DNA of 64,000 nt from CAVZCK01 sp963798805 (GCA_963798805.1 CAWCVC010000008.1:62001-126000), one strand, 5' to 3'; shown: positions 51,960 through 60,858, counted from the stretch's first letter. A program made the numbers and translations. Notes: generated from the letters alone by a model not told the origin.

Positions 51960-53729
51960 CTAGGCGGCCTGGCCGATGCGGCGCTCCGGCCCGACATAGT
52001 CCGCGACTTCGTCCGACCGCCGGTCCAGCGGACCGGTGCGCAGCACGCTCATGAATGTCTCCACCTCATCGGACAGCGAGGTCGCCTGGCCCGAAAGGTT
52101 GGTCGAGACATCAATCAGGCCGTCGGCAGTCTTTTGCGCCTCTGCGATGACGCTGGTCACCGAGCTGACGCTGCTGCGCAGCGTGTCCGTTTGAGAGGCT
52201 ATGCTGTTGGCGCTCTGCGCAATCTCTTTGGTTGCGGCGCTCTGATGCTCGATCGAGGATGCGATGGCGTTCGTCACCTCGCTGATCGTGCCCATGGTCG
52301 CCCCGATCTCGCGGATCGAGCTGACGGCTGTTTCCGTGGAATGCTGAATTGACGACACCAACGAGCTGATGTCGCTCGTCGCCTTCGCGGTCTGCTCCGC
52401 CAGAGCCTTCACCTCGCCCGCCACCACCGCGAAGCCTTTGCCTGCTTCGCCCGCGCGCGCGGCCTCGATCGTGGCATTGAGAGCCAGGAGGTTCGTCTGC
52501 TTGGCAATGTTCTGGATCAGAACCACGACGTGCCCGATCTGCTCGCCGGCCTTCGATAGAATCTCGATCTCATGGGTCGATCGCTGAGTCGTGTCGATAG
52601 CCTTGGCAACGATCTCGCGCGAACCCGACACCCGTCCGTCGATCTCGGTGATCGAGGCGGACAGTTGCTCGGCTGCTGCGGCGACGGTCTGCATGCTCGA
52701 TCCCGTCCGCGCGGTCGCTTCCATTGCGGTTTCGGCCTGCCCGCTGGCCACTCCGGACAGGCGGGTAAGGTTCTCCGACGTGATTTTGAGGTTGGACGTA
52801 TTCTCCGCGGTGATGTGCAGCACCTTGTCGGAGGACGCCTTGAAGGCGTCGAGCATGGTGTTGATCTTGGCGTTGAGCGTGGATCTGGTTTGCTCCTGCT
52901 CCTTGGAGAGCGCCTGCAGCCTGGCGCGTTCGACTGCGTTGCTGCGGAACACCTCGAGCGCCTCGGCCATCTCGGCAAGCTCATCGCGCGAATGCACGGT
53001 GGGCACAGCCACCTTGAGATCACCCTCGGCGAGCGCCCGCATCGCGCGGGTCATTCCGGAGATCGAAGAGGTTACCCCGCGGGCGATAGCAAGCGAAACC
53101 AGCGTGGTCAGGCCGAGGATGACCGCGATCAGCAGCAGCTCGTTCCGGGTCGCCGACCAGACATCCGCAGCCAGATCGTCCATATAGACGCCGGTGCCGA
53201 TGATCCAGCCCCATGGCGCGAACCCGGCCACATAGGAGAGCTTCGGCTGAGGCGCTGGCCCGGCGCCCGGCTTCGGCCATTCATAGGAGACGTAGCCGGC
53301 TCCGTGCTCCCGGACCGTCTTGACCATGGCCACGAAGAGATGGTTGCCGGTCGGATCGGCGATGTTGGACAGATCCTTTCCGTTCAGCTCCGGCTTGATC
53401 GGGTGCATGATCATGCGCGGTTGCATGTCATCGACCCAGAAATAGTCGTCGCTGCCGAAGCGGAGTGTTGCAATGCGCGCGAGAGCCTCGCTTTGTGCCT
53501 GCTGTAGGTTGAGCTTGCCTTCCTGCGCCTTGGCCTGTTCCTCGCGGACAACGCTGAGCGCCAATTCCACCAGGTGCCGCAATTCAGAGCGGCGCTGATC
53601 CTCCAGGCCGCTCCGCAAGCTGAGATATTGCGCGGCAGCAAGCACCAAGATGCCGCAAGCGGTGACCAGAATTAAGGTGTAGATTTTGGCGCGCAGCCCG
53701 AATGAGGCGAACGCCCGCTTGAGCAGCAT
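51960..53729 (-). CDS. Methyl-accepting chemotaxis protein with a single Cache sensor
   Basis: 589 residues. An N-terminal membrane helix (about 14–34) is followed by a periplasmic sCache_2 domain (about 40–185; FGSDDYFWVDDMQPRMIMHP and the GAGYVSYEWPKPG loop), a second helix (about 195–215), a HAMP domain, and the cytoplasmic signalling helix bundle with the highly conserved ARAGEAGKGFAVVAGEVKAL tip region. It senses a small molecule and controls CheA. The C-terminus lacks a clear NWETF tether. An alternative start is 53741. Confidence 0.93.
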   Translation of the reverse strand: MLLKRAFASFGLRAKIYTLILVTACGILVLAAAQYLSLRSGLEDQRRSELRHLVELALSVVREEQAKAQEGKLNLQQAQSEALARIATLRFGSDDYFWVDDMQPRMIMHPIKPELNGKDLSNIADPTGNHLFVAMVKTVREHGAGYVSYEWPKPGAGPAPQPKLSYVAGFAPWGWIIGTGVYMDDLAADVWSATRNELLLIAVILGLTTLVSLAIARGVTSSISGMTRAMRALAEGDLKVAVPTVHSRDELAEMAEALEVFRSNAVERARLQALSKEQEQTRSTLNAKINTMLDAFKASSDKVLHITAENTSNLKITSENLTRLSGVASGQAETAMEATARTGSSMQTVAAAAEQLSASITEIDGRVSGSREIVAKAIDTTQRSTHEIEILSKAGEQIGHVVVLIQNIAKQTNLLALNATIEAARAGEAGKGFAVVAGEVKALAEQTAKATSDISSLVSSIQHSTETAVSSIREIGATMGTISEVTNAIASSIEHQSAATKEIAQSANSIASQTDTLRSSVSSVTSVIAEAQKTADGLIDVSTNLSGQATSLSDEVETFMSVLRTGPLDRRSDEVADYVGPERRIGQAA

Positions 53730-54125
53730 GGCAAACTCCATCCAACTTTGCCGCGCATGTTAGCCGAGGCGAGTGAACGAAATATTTGTCCAACTCGAAA
53801 GGTTGGACAGATGCTGCGTTTTGACGAAAGGGCCGGCGCTGCGGCCGGTCCGCGGCATCGTTAAATCTTTAGAAGCGCGACGAAACCGGGTCCGGCGCAC
53901 CCTTGCCGCGCTATCCGCGGCAACGACCGAAATTCGTAAACTGTCAAGCAGGAAATTTTTTCGGGCCCCGCTTGTCGGATCCCTGACCGGTTGATTATTT
54001 TATACCCTTGGCGACAGGGCCCAACCGTTCAGCGCGCCTCTTGTGTTGAGCGACACGCGACGGCCCATCGGACCTGGCCGCACCCTGCGCGAAGGGTCAT
54101 CGCGCCTTCTGGTGTGGTCTTTTCT
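53730..54125. other. Gene-free stretch with an inverted repeat
   Basis: About 400 bp upstream of the chemoreceptor and before the small membrane protein. It holds the inverted repeat described at 53787–53809 and some A/T-rich DNA near 53990. I see no coding frame with support. Confidence 0.5.
53787..53809. repeat. Perfect 8-bp inverted repeat upstream of the chemoreceptor
   Basis: TGTCCAAC and GTTGGACA with a 7-base centre. It lies 58 bp upstream of the chemoreceptor start, where a regulator could bind or an RNA hairpin could form. Confidence 0.5.
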
Positions 54126-54509
54126 ATGACACATCTGCTGCCTTTCGCGGGTGCGGTGGTGCTGTTCGCCGCCTCATTCGCTTTTCAGTTCCTGATCATG
54201 CTGCTGTTTCGCAATCCGCTCCGACAGGGCTTGTTCAAGCGGGACGGCAACACGGTTTTTGCCGCCACTCTGTCGGTCAGCTTGATCGCACTGTCATGCG
54301 CGATCATGGTCGACACGGCCGTTCAGACTGTCTACGTGCCCGTTGCCTTGGGTAGCGCCGTGGTTATCGGCATTATTGTGCCGCTTGCGGTATGGAAGTT
54401 GATGAGAATGCGCACGCGTCTCGATGCCTGCGGTCGCGGGCAATCGCCTTTCTCTTCGACCAGCGGAGCGTCTGGCGCTGCCGGCAGCGGAGCGGTCGGC
54501 ACGGCCTGA
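54126..54509 (+). CDS. Small membrane protein of unknown function
   Basis: 127 residues with three hydrophobic segments (about 5–25, 35–57 and 62–83) and a short Ser/Gly/Ala-rich tail. I do not recognise a family. ATG at 54126 is chosen because the protein becomes regular membrane sequence from there; the open frame extends upstream to 53991 without similarity. Confidence 0.6.
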   Translation: MTHLLPFAGAVVLFAASFAFQFLIMLLFRNPLRQGLFKRDGNTVFAATLSVSLIALSCAIMVDTAVQTVYVPVALGSAVVIGIIVPLAVWKLMRMRTRLDACGRGQSPFSSTSGASGAAGSGAVGTA

Positions 54510-54583
54510 TTGGCGCGGACTTGTTGTGCTTCCCTCCAGGGATTGGCCGCCGGCGGTGGCCGAGCGACCGCGCTTGCCATCGC

Positions 54584-55054
54584 TTAACTGGCAATGCCGT
54601 CATATTTCGCGGCTAACCGGTCGAGCAGCGGCCCTTGGCTGGCAAGAATTCGCTCGCGCGCTTCGACGAGCGTGAACCATGCCGCGCGGTCGATCTCGGG
54701 AAATGACTGGGAACGGCCGCTGCGCGGCGGCCATTCCATTTCGAATTCATTGCTGCGGATCGCCGAAGGATCCAGATCGCCTTCGAGCGCAAAGGCGGTT
54801 ACCCGCTTGCCGCCTTTCTGGCGAACCTCCCCGAGCGGTTCCAGTTCGCCGCTCGCTTCAAGCCCGAGCTCCTCGCCGAATTCCCGGCGCGCCGCGGCTT
54901 CGGCGTCTTCTTGCGCGGTGTACTCCCCTTTAGGGATCGACCACGCACCGGCATCCTTGTTGCGCCAAAAAGGACCGCCGGGGTGGACGAGAAGCACTTG
55001 GATCCCGCTGCCACGCCGCCGATACATCAGAATGCCCGCGCTCGTCGCTGCCAT
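54584..55054 (-). CDS. Nudix hydrolase
   Basis: 156 residues. The Nudix box is GEYTAQEDAEAAARREFGEELG (key residues G-x5-E-x7-R-E-x2-E-E-x-G), preceded by RRRGSGIQVLLVHPGGPFW. It is similar to diadenosine-polyphosphate hydrolase relatives, but the substrate is not known. ATG at 55054 (MAATSAG) fits better than 55075. Confidence 0.85.
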   Translation of the reverse strand: MAATSAGILMYRRRGSGIQVLLVHPGGPFWRNKDAGAWSIPKGEYTAQEDAEAAARREFGEELGLEASGELEPLGEVRQKGGKRVTAFALEGDLDPSAIRSNEFEMEWPPRSGRSQSFPEIDRAAWFTLVEARERILASQGPLLDRLAAKYDGIAS

Positions 55055-55408
55055 GTTGCCGCCTTTGGTCCACACTCACTACACACCTCCCGACACGGCG
55101 TTTCAAACGCCAAGCGCTCAGGCCCTCTTCAGGCCCTCTTCAGGTTCAGTGCAGCGCTTCACCGCTTGGATCAACTAGGAGGCCGACTGATGAGGTAGCA
55201 TTATCACCACAGGCGGCTCCGAAATCCCGAATGAGTATGCCGAGGGCGCTTTGCCGATCTACTCCATTGACGCGAAGCAATCCACTCGGCGATTCCCGCC
55301 ATTGGCGGCGACCAGATCACTAGATCGTAAGGCAATAAGGCGGCTGGATCTGAAAAAGGTCAAGACGAAGCGCGTCATTTCTGCGCAGCGGCAAACGGCG
55401 GTAACGGC
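55055..55408. other. Intergenic stretch with tandem repeat and an orphan open frame
   Basis: About 350 bp. It contains the 11-bp tandem repeat at 55119–55144. From about 55192 to 55410 one plus-strand frame is open for about 72 codons without a start codon at its beginning; its early residues (GSIITTGGSEIPNEYAEG) look protein-like but I cannot place them. It may be a gene remnant. Confidence 0.4.
55119..55144. repeat. Short tandem repeat
   Basis: CAGGCCCTCTT occurs twice in a row, with CAGG beginning a third copy. Confidence 0.6.
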
Positions 55409-56062
55409 TTAGAATCGTGCGCGCGCTTTTACGGACTGCGGCACGCCGACGCCGCTTGGCACTTGGGGATCGTCTTCGGGCACGCCGGCTTTGATCTGCA
55501 AGGGAACAACTCCCGCCCAGATCGGCAGCTCGTAATCCTCGTCCTCGTCAATCGGCGGACCGGAGCGCTTCTTCAGCGACGCCGCCTCGATCTCGACCCG
55601 CAAAACCGCGGTCGAGCGCAGCTCCTTCTGGGTCATCGGCCGCGATTCGGCCCAGCGGCCAGGCAAGAGATGATCGGTGACGGCGGCGAGCGCTTCCTCG
55701 GCCTCGGCGGGATCTGTCACCAGCCTCGCCTCTCCATGGATCACCACGGAGCGGTAATTCATCGAGCAATGGAAGGCCGAGCGCCCGACCACGATGCCGT
55801 CCGTGAGTGTTAGGGTGATGCAGACCGGCACGCCGCGCCCCATGGTCTTGGCGAAGCGCGCCGCCTTGGCGCCGTGGAGATAAAACCGGTCGCCGAGGCG
55901 ACCATAGACCATGGGTACGACCACCGGCCGGCCGTCGATCACGAAGCCGACATGGGCGACAAGCCCTTCATCCAGCACGGCGAACACGCCTGCCCGATCG
56001 TAGTGGCCGCGATCCGTCCGCCGCACCTTGTTCAGCGGACCGACGGCAAAGCTTTCCATAGC
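55409..56062 (-). CDS. Pyridoxamine 5'-phosphate oxidase-like FMN-binding protein
   Basis: 217 residues. FMN-binding split-barrel features are FAVLDEGLVAHVGFVIDGRPVVVPMVYGR (key residues V-G-x-V-x-D-G-x-P-x-V-x-P), the Gly-Ala loop YLHGAKAARFAK and FHCSMNYRSVVIHGEARLV. Such proteins are common in actinobacteria as F420- or FMN-binding enzymes, and this organism has F420, so either cofactor is possible. It is divergent from the MocR regulator, which may control it. Start at 56062 (MESFAVGP). Confidence 0.85.
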   Translation of the reverse strand, partial: AMESFAVGPLNKVRRTDRGHYDRAGVFAVLDEGLVAHVGFVIDGRPVVVPMVYGRLGDRFYLHGAKAARFAKTMGRGVPVCITLTLTDGIVVGRSAFHCSMNYRSVVIHGEARLVTDPAEAEEALAAVTDHLLPGRWAESRPMTQKELRSTAVLRVEIEAASLKKRSGPPIDEDEDYELPIWAGVVPLQIKAGVPEDDPQVPSGVGVPQSVKARARF

Positions 56063-56153
56063 ACATCTCGAAATCAGCATTCCTCATCGCCTCCATTTCG
56101 CGCTAAACTGGCTCCGAAGAAAAGCACCAGTTTCAAATTTTTGAGGGAACCAG

Positions 56154-57620
56154 TTGCAGGACGCCCTTTCTGGAATCCTCGATCTCGCGCGAGACGCGCC
56201 GGAGCCGCTTCACGTCCAGATGGCGGCGCAGCTTAAGGCCGCTGTGCTGGCCGGAAAGCTTCCTGCGGGCACGCGCATGCCATCGAGCCGTGCCTTGTCG
56301 GAACGATTGGGGATCAGCCGCAATACGGTGCTGGCCGCGATCGACCAGCTGAAAGCCGAAGGCATTCTCAAGACCGTCCAGGGTTCGGGCACGCTGACCG
56401 CTGGTGAGCCGCAGCCCAATTTCGAGCGCGGCAGATCCGAGAAAGGCACGCCGGGTCACGTCAGAACGATCCATCGTCTTGCATCGCGCTGGGACGAGCC
56501 GCTTGCGAAGTTTCAGCCGTCCTCGCTGGACAGGCCGCGCCCGTTCCAGCCGGGCATTCCGGACCTCGACGCGTTTCCGAGCGAGCATTGGGGAACCTGT
56601 CTGCGCCGTGCCGCACGCCTCGCCGATAAGGACACCGCCGGCTACGCCGAAATGTCCGGCCATCCGCGGTTCCGCCGCGTGCTGGCTGAGCAACTCGCCG
56701 AGACCCGCGGCGTGGTGGCCCAACCTGAGCAGATTATCGTCACGTCCTCGGCGCGCGGCGGGATCAGCCTGATCATCAGCGCCTTGCTGGCGCCCGGCGA
56801 GGAGACCGCCATCGAGGAGCCGGGTTTTCGCAGCGCCAAAGCGATCTTCAACGCGGGCGGCGGGCGGCTCGTCCCGATCCCGGTCGACGGCCATGGCATC
56901 GATCCGTCGCGTGCGCCGCCAGGCAGTCTTCCCAGGCTCATTTACACGACGCCGTCGCACCAATATCCCACCGGCGCGCTGATGGCGCTCTCGCGCCGCC
57001 TCGCCCTAATCGAAATGGCGAGCCGCTGCGGCGGCTACATCATAGAGGACGACTACGACAGCGAGTTCCAATATCGCGGCCGCCCCATCGCCGCGCTGCA
57101 AGGGCTCGACCGGGCCGGATGCGTGCTCTATCTCGGCACCTTCGCCAAGAGCCTGTTGCCGGGTTTGCGCGTCGGATTCATCGTCGCGCCGCCCGAACTC
57201 GCCGACGGGCTCGCCAAGGTTCACCGCAATACGGGGCAGTTCGTCTCGCCGGTCATGCAGCTTGCCCTCGCCGATTTCATCGAGCGAGGCCACTACCGCG
57301 CTCATGTGCGGCGCATGAAAGCGGTCTATGCAAGGCGGCTGACAGCCTTCGCGGAGGGAATCGCGGCTCATTCGCGCGGCGCGCTGGAAGCCGCAATCCC
57401 GGATGGTGGGCTGCAGACTGTCGTGCGCTCGCGCGAGGAGATGAGCGACGAAGCGCTCGCCGCGCGGCTGGAGCAAGCCGGGATTGGCTCACAGCCGTTG
57501 AGCGAATTCCATCTCGAACCGGAAAAGACCACCCGTCGAGGTGTCCTGATGGGCTTCGCTGCCTGGAGTGAAACCGAGGCGGCAAGGGCGTTCGAGCGTT
57601 TGGCGGCCCTTTATCGCTGA
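56154..57620 (+). CDS. MocR/PdxR-type regulator (GntR HTH plus aminotransferase fold)
   Basis: 488 residues. The N-terminal GntR-type HTH (about 15–80; AGKLPAGTRMPSSRALSERL and GISRNTVLAAIDQLKAEGIL) joins an aspartate-aminotransferase domain with IIEDDYDSEFQYRG and the PLP lysine in LGTFAKSLLPGLRVGF. MocR regulators sense PLP or amino compounds. The start is a TTG following GAGGGA at good spacing. The divergent FMN-binding protein gene is the likely target. Confidence 0.92.
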   Translation: MQDALSGILDLARDAPEPLHVQMAAQLKAAVLAGKLPAGTRMPSSRALSERLGISRNTVLAAIDQLKAEGILKTVQGSGTLTAGEPQPNFERGRSEKGTPGHVRTIHRLASRWDEPLAKFQPSSLDRPRPFQPGIPDLDAFPSEHWGTCLRRAARLADKDTAGYAEMSGHPRFRRVLAEQLAETRGVVAQPEQIIVTSSARGGISLIISALLAPGEETAIEEPGFRSAKAIFNAGGGRLVPIPVDGHGIDPSRAPPGSLPRLIYTTPSHQYPTGALMALSRRLALIEMASRCGGYIIEDDYDSEFQYRGRPIAALQGLDRAGCVLYLGTFAKSLLPGLRVGFIVAPPELADGLAKVHRNTGQFVSPVMQLALADFIERGHYRAHVRRMKAVYARRLTAFAEGIAAHSRGALEAAIPDGGLQTVVRSREEMSDEALAARLEQAGIGSQPLSEFHLEPEKTTRRGVLMGFAAWSETEAARAFERLAALYR

Positions 57621-57652
57621 GTCCAACCGTTCCGCCAACTGCGGGCTGCCGT

Positions 57653-58108
57653 TTATCCTGAGCGCAGGAAAGCAGCGATCTCCGGATCGGCCTCGAGCGT
57701 CGCAAGATCTTCAGCGCTCGGAAGCTGTGGCCGGTCGCGCTGGGCATCGACCATGCAGAGAAAGCCGAGCGGCTCGTCTGGCCCGGTGCGGAACTGATGC
57801 CATGTCATCGGCGGTATGCTGACGAGATCGAGCGTTGCGACCTCCCTGATCTCATTGCCGACGAGGCAGCGGCCCTGTCCACGGAGAATCATGACGGCAT
57901 GGACATGCTCGTGGCGCTCGAGCGTCGAATGCCCGCCCGGCGCAACCTCGAAATAGCGCAGCTCACCGGCAAGGTTGTCGCCCTTGAACAGCGTCTGCCG
58001 GGTGATGTCCTTGAAGGGCGCACTGCCTTCCTCTTTGTAGGCATGAAGCTCAACATCGGCCCAGCGGAAGCCCCCCTTATGCGCGCGGAAATGCTCGTCC
58101 TTCGTCAT
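57653..58108 (-). CDS. Cupin-domain protein coupled to the RuBisCO-like protein
   Basis: 151 residues, one cupin fold: FEVAPGGHSTLERHEHVHAVMIL (key residues G-x-H-S-x-x-x-H-x-H, metal ligands) and VSIPPMTWHQFRTG. Function is not defined by sequence; single cupins range from isomerases to dioxygenases. ATG at 58108 follows GGAGAG and lies two bases after the RuBisCO-like stop, so the two are cotranslated. Confidence 0.85.
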   Translation of the reverse strand: MTKDEHFRAHKGGFRWADVELHAYKEEGSAPFKDITRQTLFKGDNLAGELRYFEVAPGGHSTLERHEHVHAVMILRGQGRCLVGNEIREVATLDLVSIPPMTWHQFRTGPDEPLGFLCMVDAQRDRPQLPSAEDLATLEADPEIAAFLRSG

Positions 58109-58110
58109 GG

Positions 58111-59211
58111 TCACTCTCCGGTACTCAGCGCCGCCACCTCTGCTGCGAAACGCGCGCTCTCCTCGGTCAGCCGCTCGCGCGCTTTCAAAAGGCCGCCGCC
58201 GATCAGAATCATCGTGTCGGGACCGTAAAAATCAAGGATTTCGCCGAGTCGGTTGAGCGTCATGCCGCCCGCCGGAACGGGCATGGCAGGCTTAAGCAGC
58301 CCCCATCGTGCCCGAGCGGCCTCGGCGATCGCGCCGCAGGTCTCGATGGAATAGCCGAACCGACCACCATGATGCGGAAAGATGACAGCGTCCGCGCCGA
58401 ACAGCCGGAAGAGCTTACCGAGCAGCAAGGGCGGGGCGATCCGCGCGGCGCCCGCCATTGCCGGATGGGCGAGAAAGGCCATGTCGCGATTTTCAGCGGC
58501 GATGGCGTGGAAGGCCGGTAGGCCGACGACCATCGGCGCGATGAGAAGAGTGTCGATGCCTTCAGCTCGCGCCAAGCCGACTTGCTCCCGCAGCCGGTCG
58601 AGATCGCCGGAAAGGCTCGGGACGTAGCGCGCCATGTGCCCGGTTTCGGTATTCGCCTTGCGGACGGCGGCGGCGCAGGCAACCACCCTGGCGGCGAACG
58701 GGCTGTAGCCTTGATCGGCGAGACCGTGATCGTCCTTTACATAGTCGATACCGCCGAGCGCGAAGCGGTAAGCAAGATTGGCGAGCGTCCCGACGGGCAA
58801 GCCCTGCGGCTTGATCGCCGTGCACGTCATGGCGCGGGCGGGCACGACGACACGGCTTCGGAGCCCCGCAATACCGGAGCCAGGCCCGTGAAAGGCGGCC
58901 AGCATCTCTGCCGGCACCTCCACATCCTCCAACATTATCTCTTCGTGCAGGGAGCTGTTGCCGAACAGCATATTCATGAGCTGGCCGGGCTCGTTGCCGC
59001 TCGTGCTCGCGGCCAGCGACACGCTCACGCGGAACGCGCCGCCTCCGCAATCCTCGATCGCGGCGACCTGCCCGACGATCTCATCGCGCACAAACACGTC
59101 ATCGACCGCGTCGAGGGGCAATTCGATGCTCTGCTCAAGGGCAAGGGCTTCGGCCTTTCGGCTGATCTCGTCGGCGCTGCAGCGGATGCGATAGACGGCG
59201 GTGATGCGCAT
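58111..59211 (-). CDS. RuBisCO-like protein (form IV)
   Basis: 366 residues of the RuBisCO large-subunit superfamily. The active-site elements can be followed: CTAIKPQGL (first Lys kept), GGIDYVKDDHGL (the carbamylated Lys and Asp kept, Glu changed to His), FLAHPAMAG (His kept, Arg changed to Pro), FPHHGGRFGYS (loop 6 Lys lost) and PVPAGGMT, then GGGLL. These changes rule out CO2 fixation. Known form IV proteins are enolases of methionine salvage or act on apionate-derived sugar phosphates; this one is unassigned. Start ATG at 59211 (MRITAVY). Forms an operon with the cupin gene. Confidence 0.9.
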   Translation of the reverse strand: MRITAVYRIRCSADEISRKAEALALEQSIELPLDAVDDVFVRDEIVGQVAAIEDCGGGAFRVSVSLAASTSGNEPGQLMNMLFGNSSLHEEIMLEDVEVPAEMLAAFHGPGSGIAGLRSRVVVPARAMTCTAIKPQGLPVGTLANLAYRFALGGIDYVKDDHGLADQGYSPFAARVVACAAAVRKANTETGHMARYVPSLSGDLDRLREQVGLARAEGIDTLLIAPMVVGLPAFHAIAAENRDMAFLAHPAMAGAARIAPPLLLGKLFRLFGADAVIFPHHGGRFGYSIETCGAIAEAARARWGLLKPAMPVPAGGMTLNRLGEILDFYGPDTMILIGGGLLKARERLTEESARFAAEVAALSTGE

Positions 59212-59301
59212 GAGGAATTTGATTTGGCATGATTGCGGGAGCAATCGCGCTATTTGCGCATCTTATGCTCCGGTGGCAAGCCCCGCACCTGTTGGCGCCC
59301 G

Positions 59302-59943
59302 TTACATCAGAGTGCGTGCGACCGCCTGCCGAAGCTTCGCCATGCCGGCTTTCTTCTCGGCCGACGTCGCGATCAGCTCGGGATAGGCGGCGGGATGTTT
59401 CGCGATCTCGCCGAGCGTCGCCGCCGAAACCCGCTCAATCTCCGATGCCTTCAGCTTGTCGATTTTGGTCAGAACAAGCTGATACGACACGGCGGACTTA
59501 TCCATAAGCGTCATCGCCTCGCGGTCATTCGGCTTGACGCCATGGCGGCTGTCGATCAGCAGGAAAACCCGTTTGAGCTGCGTGCGACCGGCGAGATAGT
59601 CATAAACGAGGCGCTGCCAGCCTTCGACGAGGCTCTTAGAGGCGCGCGCATAACCGTAGCCGGGCATGTCGACGATGTGCAGCGCATCGCCGAGGCGGAA
59701 ATAATTCAGCTCCCGCGTACGCCCCGGCGTGTTGGAGGTACGGGCGAGCGAGCCCTGGCCGATCATCGCGTTGAGCAGGCTCGACTTGCCGACGTTCGAG
59801 CGGCCCGCAAAGGCGACTTCCTGGATGGCTTCATCGGGCAGCCCGGCGCGGTCGACCACGCCCTTCACAAAGACGCAGGGCAGACGAAACAAGCTTTCAG
59901 CTTGCCGCGCCAGCGCGGCTGCCTCTTGATCCGAAGCGTTCAT
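59302..59943 (-). CDS. engB: Ribosome biogenesis GTP-binding protein YsxC/EngB
   Basis: 213 residues. G-motifs are clear: G1 GRSNVGKSSL, G2 and adjacent NTPGRTRELNYF, G3 DMPGYGYAR and G4 LTKIDKLK. The protein is essential in many bacteria for assembly of the large ribosomal subunit. It lies 90 bp upstream of the RuBisCO-like gene on the same strand and is not obviously coregulated. Confidence 0.95.
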   Translation of the reverse strand: MNASDQEAAALARQAESLFRLPCVFVKGVVDRAGLPDEAIQEVAFAGRSNVGKSSLLNAMIGQGSLARTSNTPGRTRELNYFRLGDALHIVDMPGYGYARASKSLVEGWQRLVYDYLAGRTQLKRVFLLIDSRHGVKPNDREAMTLMDKSAVSYQLVLTKIDKLKASEIERVSAATLGEIAKHPAAYPELIATSAEKKAGMAKLRQAVARTLM

Positions 59944-60081
59944 ACGATCCCTTCGCTATTGCCGAATGCCCGAAACACCGACGCCGAGAAAAAATTGCAA
60001 CTCGCCGCGAGGGAGTTCCAACCCGCCGCCCGTATAGGATCTTGCCACAGGGTTGGCCTAACTACGGGAGAGCACAATCGC

Positions 60082-60216
60082 ATGTCAAACCCATCCTCGA
60101 AATGGAAGCAGCGTGCCGGCACTGCGCAACTCGTCGCCCTTGCTTTGATTGCCGCCGTCGGCCTTGGCGGATCTCCGGCTTTCGCGGGGCGACCGATAAA
60201 GACAAGCAACGCTTGA
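60082..60216 (+). CDS. Possible 44-residue secreted peptide
   Basis: A short frame with a basic start (MSNPSSKWKQRAG), a hydrophobic core and an Ala-Phe-Ala cleavage-like site at about residue 35, leaving only nine residues after it. It looks like a signal peptide with almost no mature part, so it may be a remnant. AGGGAGAG? is not well spaced; the ribosome binding site is CGGGAGAG about 10 bases before the ATG. Unknown. Confidence 0.35.
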   Translation: MSNPSSKWKQRAGTAQLVALALIAAVGLGGSPAFAGRPIKTSNA

Positions 60217-60464
60217 CTCGCTGCGAGGCTCGAACGAGCTCTTGAGCAGGTCTCGAAGGGGCTTCACCCGCGCATCCATCATGGGGTGAAGCAAAATTGA
60301 GTCCGAACAAGGAATTTGATCGGCATAATTGCTGCTTTGCGACTGATTATTCCTAAGCAGTGAGACCCATATTTTTAAACCAGTTAAGTTTATTGCGACG
60401 GATGCTCAACAGTCTGGCCGTATTCATGAGAGTCGATGGAAAGGCAATTGAGGAGCACATCGCA
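60217..60464. other. Intergenic stretch with hairpin
   Basis: Holds a hairpin (60261–60292) and A/T-rich DNA around 60340–60390 that could carry the promoter of the downstream small secreted protein. No gene seen. Confidence 0.5.
60261..60292. terminator. Hairpin downstream of the short frame
   Basis: GCTTCACCC and GGGTGAAGC form a 9-bp perfect stem with a 14-base loop. There is no U-run on the plus strand, so a terminator role is uncertain. Confidence 0.4.
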
Positions 60465-60776
60465 ATGTCCAAAACCCTTCGTCTTTCGCCGGCGCTGTGC
60501 GGCGCCTTGCTTGCCGGGTCTATGGCCGTCAGCAGCGATGCCCATGCGGAATATGCGAGCCGCACCTGGGTTGGCCCGAATGGCGGCACGGTCCACTGGA
60601 ACGGCTATGGTCAGCCCGACTTTTATCGCGGCGCGGTGACTGTGACGACGCCGGACGGCCGGGTCTATCGCCGGGTCACCAGGGCCGGGCGCGGTCCCTA
60701 TGGCGGCTATTACAACCGGAGATGGGTCGGCCCCAATGGCGCCGTTTTCCATCGAGGCGGCTGGGTGCGCTACTGA
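60465..60776 (+). CDS. Small secreted protein with duplicated WVGPNG motif
   Basis: 103 residues with a signal peptide (MSKTLRLSPALCGALLAGSM, cleavage near Ala-His-Ala-Glu at residue 28). The mature chain of about 75 residues carries two copies of a short unit: RTWVGPNGGTVHWNG and RRWVGPNGAVFHRGGW, separated by a basic, Gly- and Tyr-rich stretch. I do not recognise a family function. GAGGAG is about 10 bases before the ATG at 60465; the frame is open upstream to 60360. A strong terminator follows. Confidence 0.75.
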   Translation: MSKTLRLSPALCGALLAGSMAVSSDAHAEYASRTWVGPNGGTVHWNGYGQPDFYRGAVTVTTPDGRVYRRVTRAGRGPYGGYYNRRWVGPNGAVFHRGGWVRY

Positions 60777-60804
60777 GCGAACCCCCTTTTACTTATTAGA
60801 AATC

Positions 60805-60840
60805 AAGCCCGCCGCAGGTCTCCTGAGGCGGGCTTTTTGT
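60805..60840 (+). terminator. Rho-independent terminator after the small secreted protein
   Basis: AAGCCCGCC and GGCGGGCTT form a 9-bp stem with a 13-base loop, followed by TTT. It lies between this gene and the convergent yidC stop and may also serve the yidC transcript. Confidence 0.85.
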
Positions 60841-60858
60841 CGGCGTTCCTCACCCCGT

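Noticed and set aside
60082..60216. Upstream extension (59233–60216) as a long protein
   Set aside because: Most of that frame is antisense to engB; only the last 44 codons look like a possible peptide.
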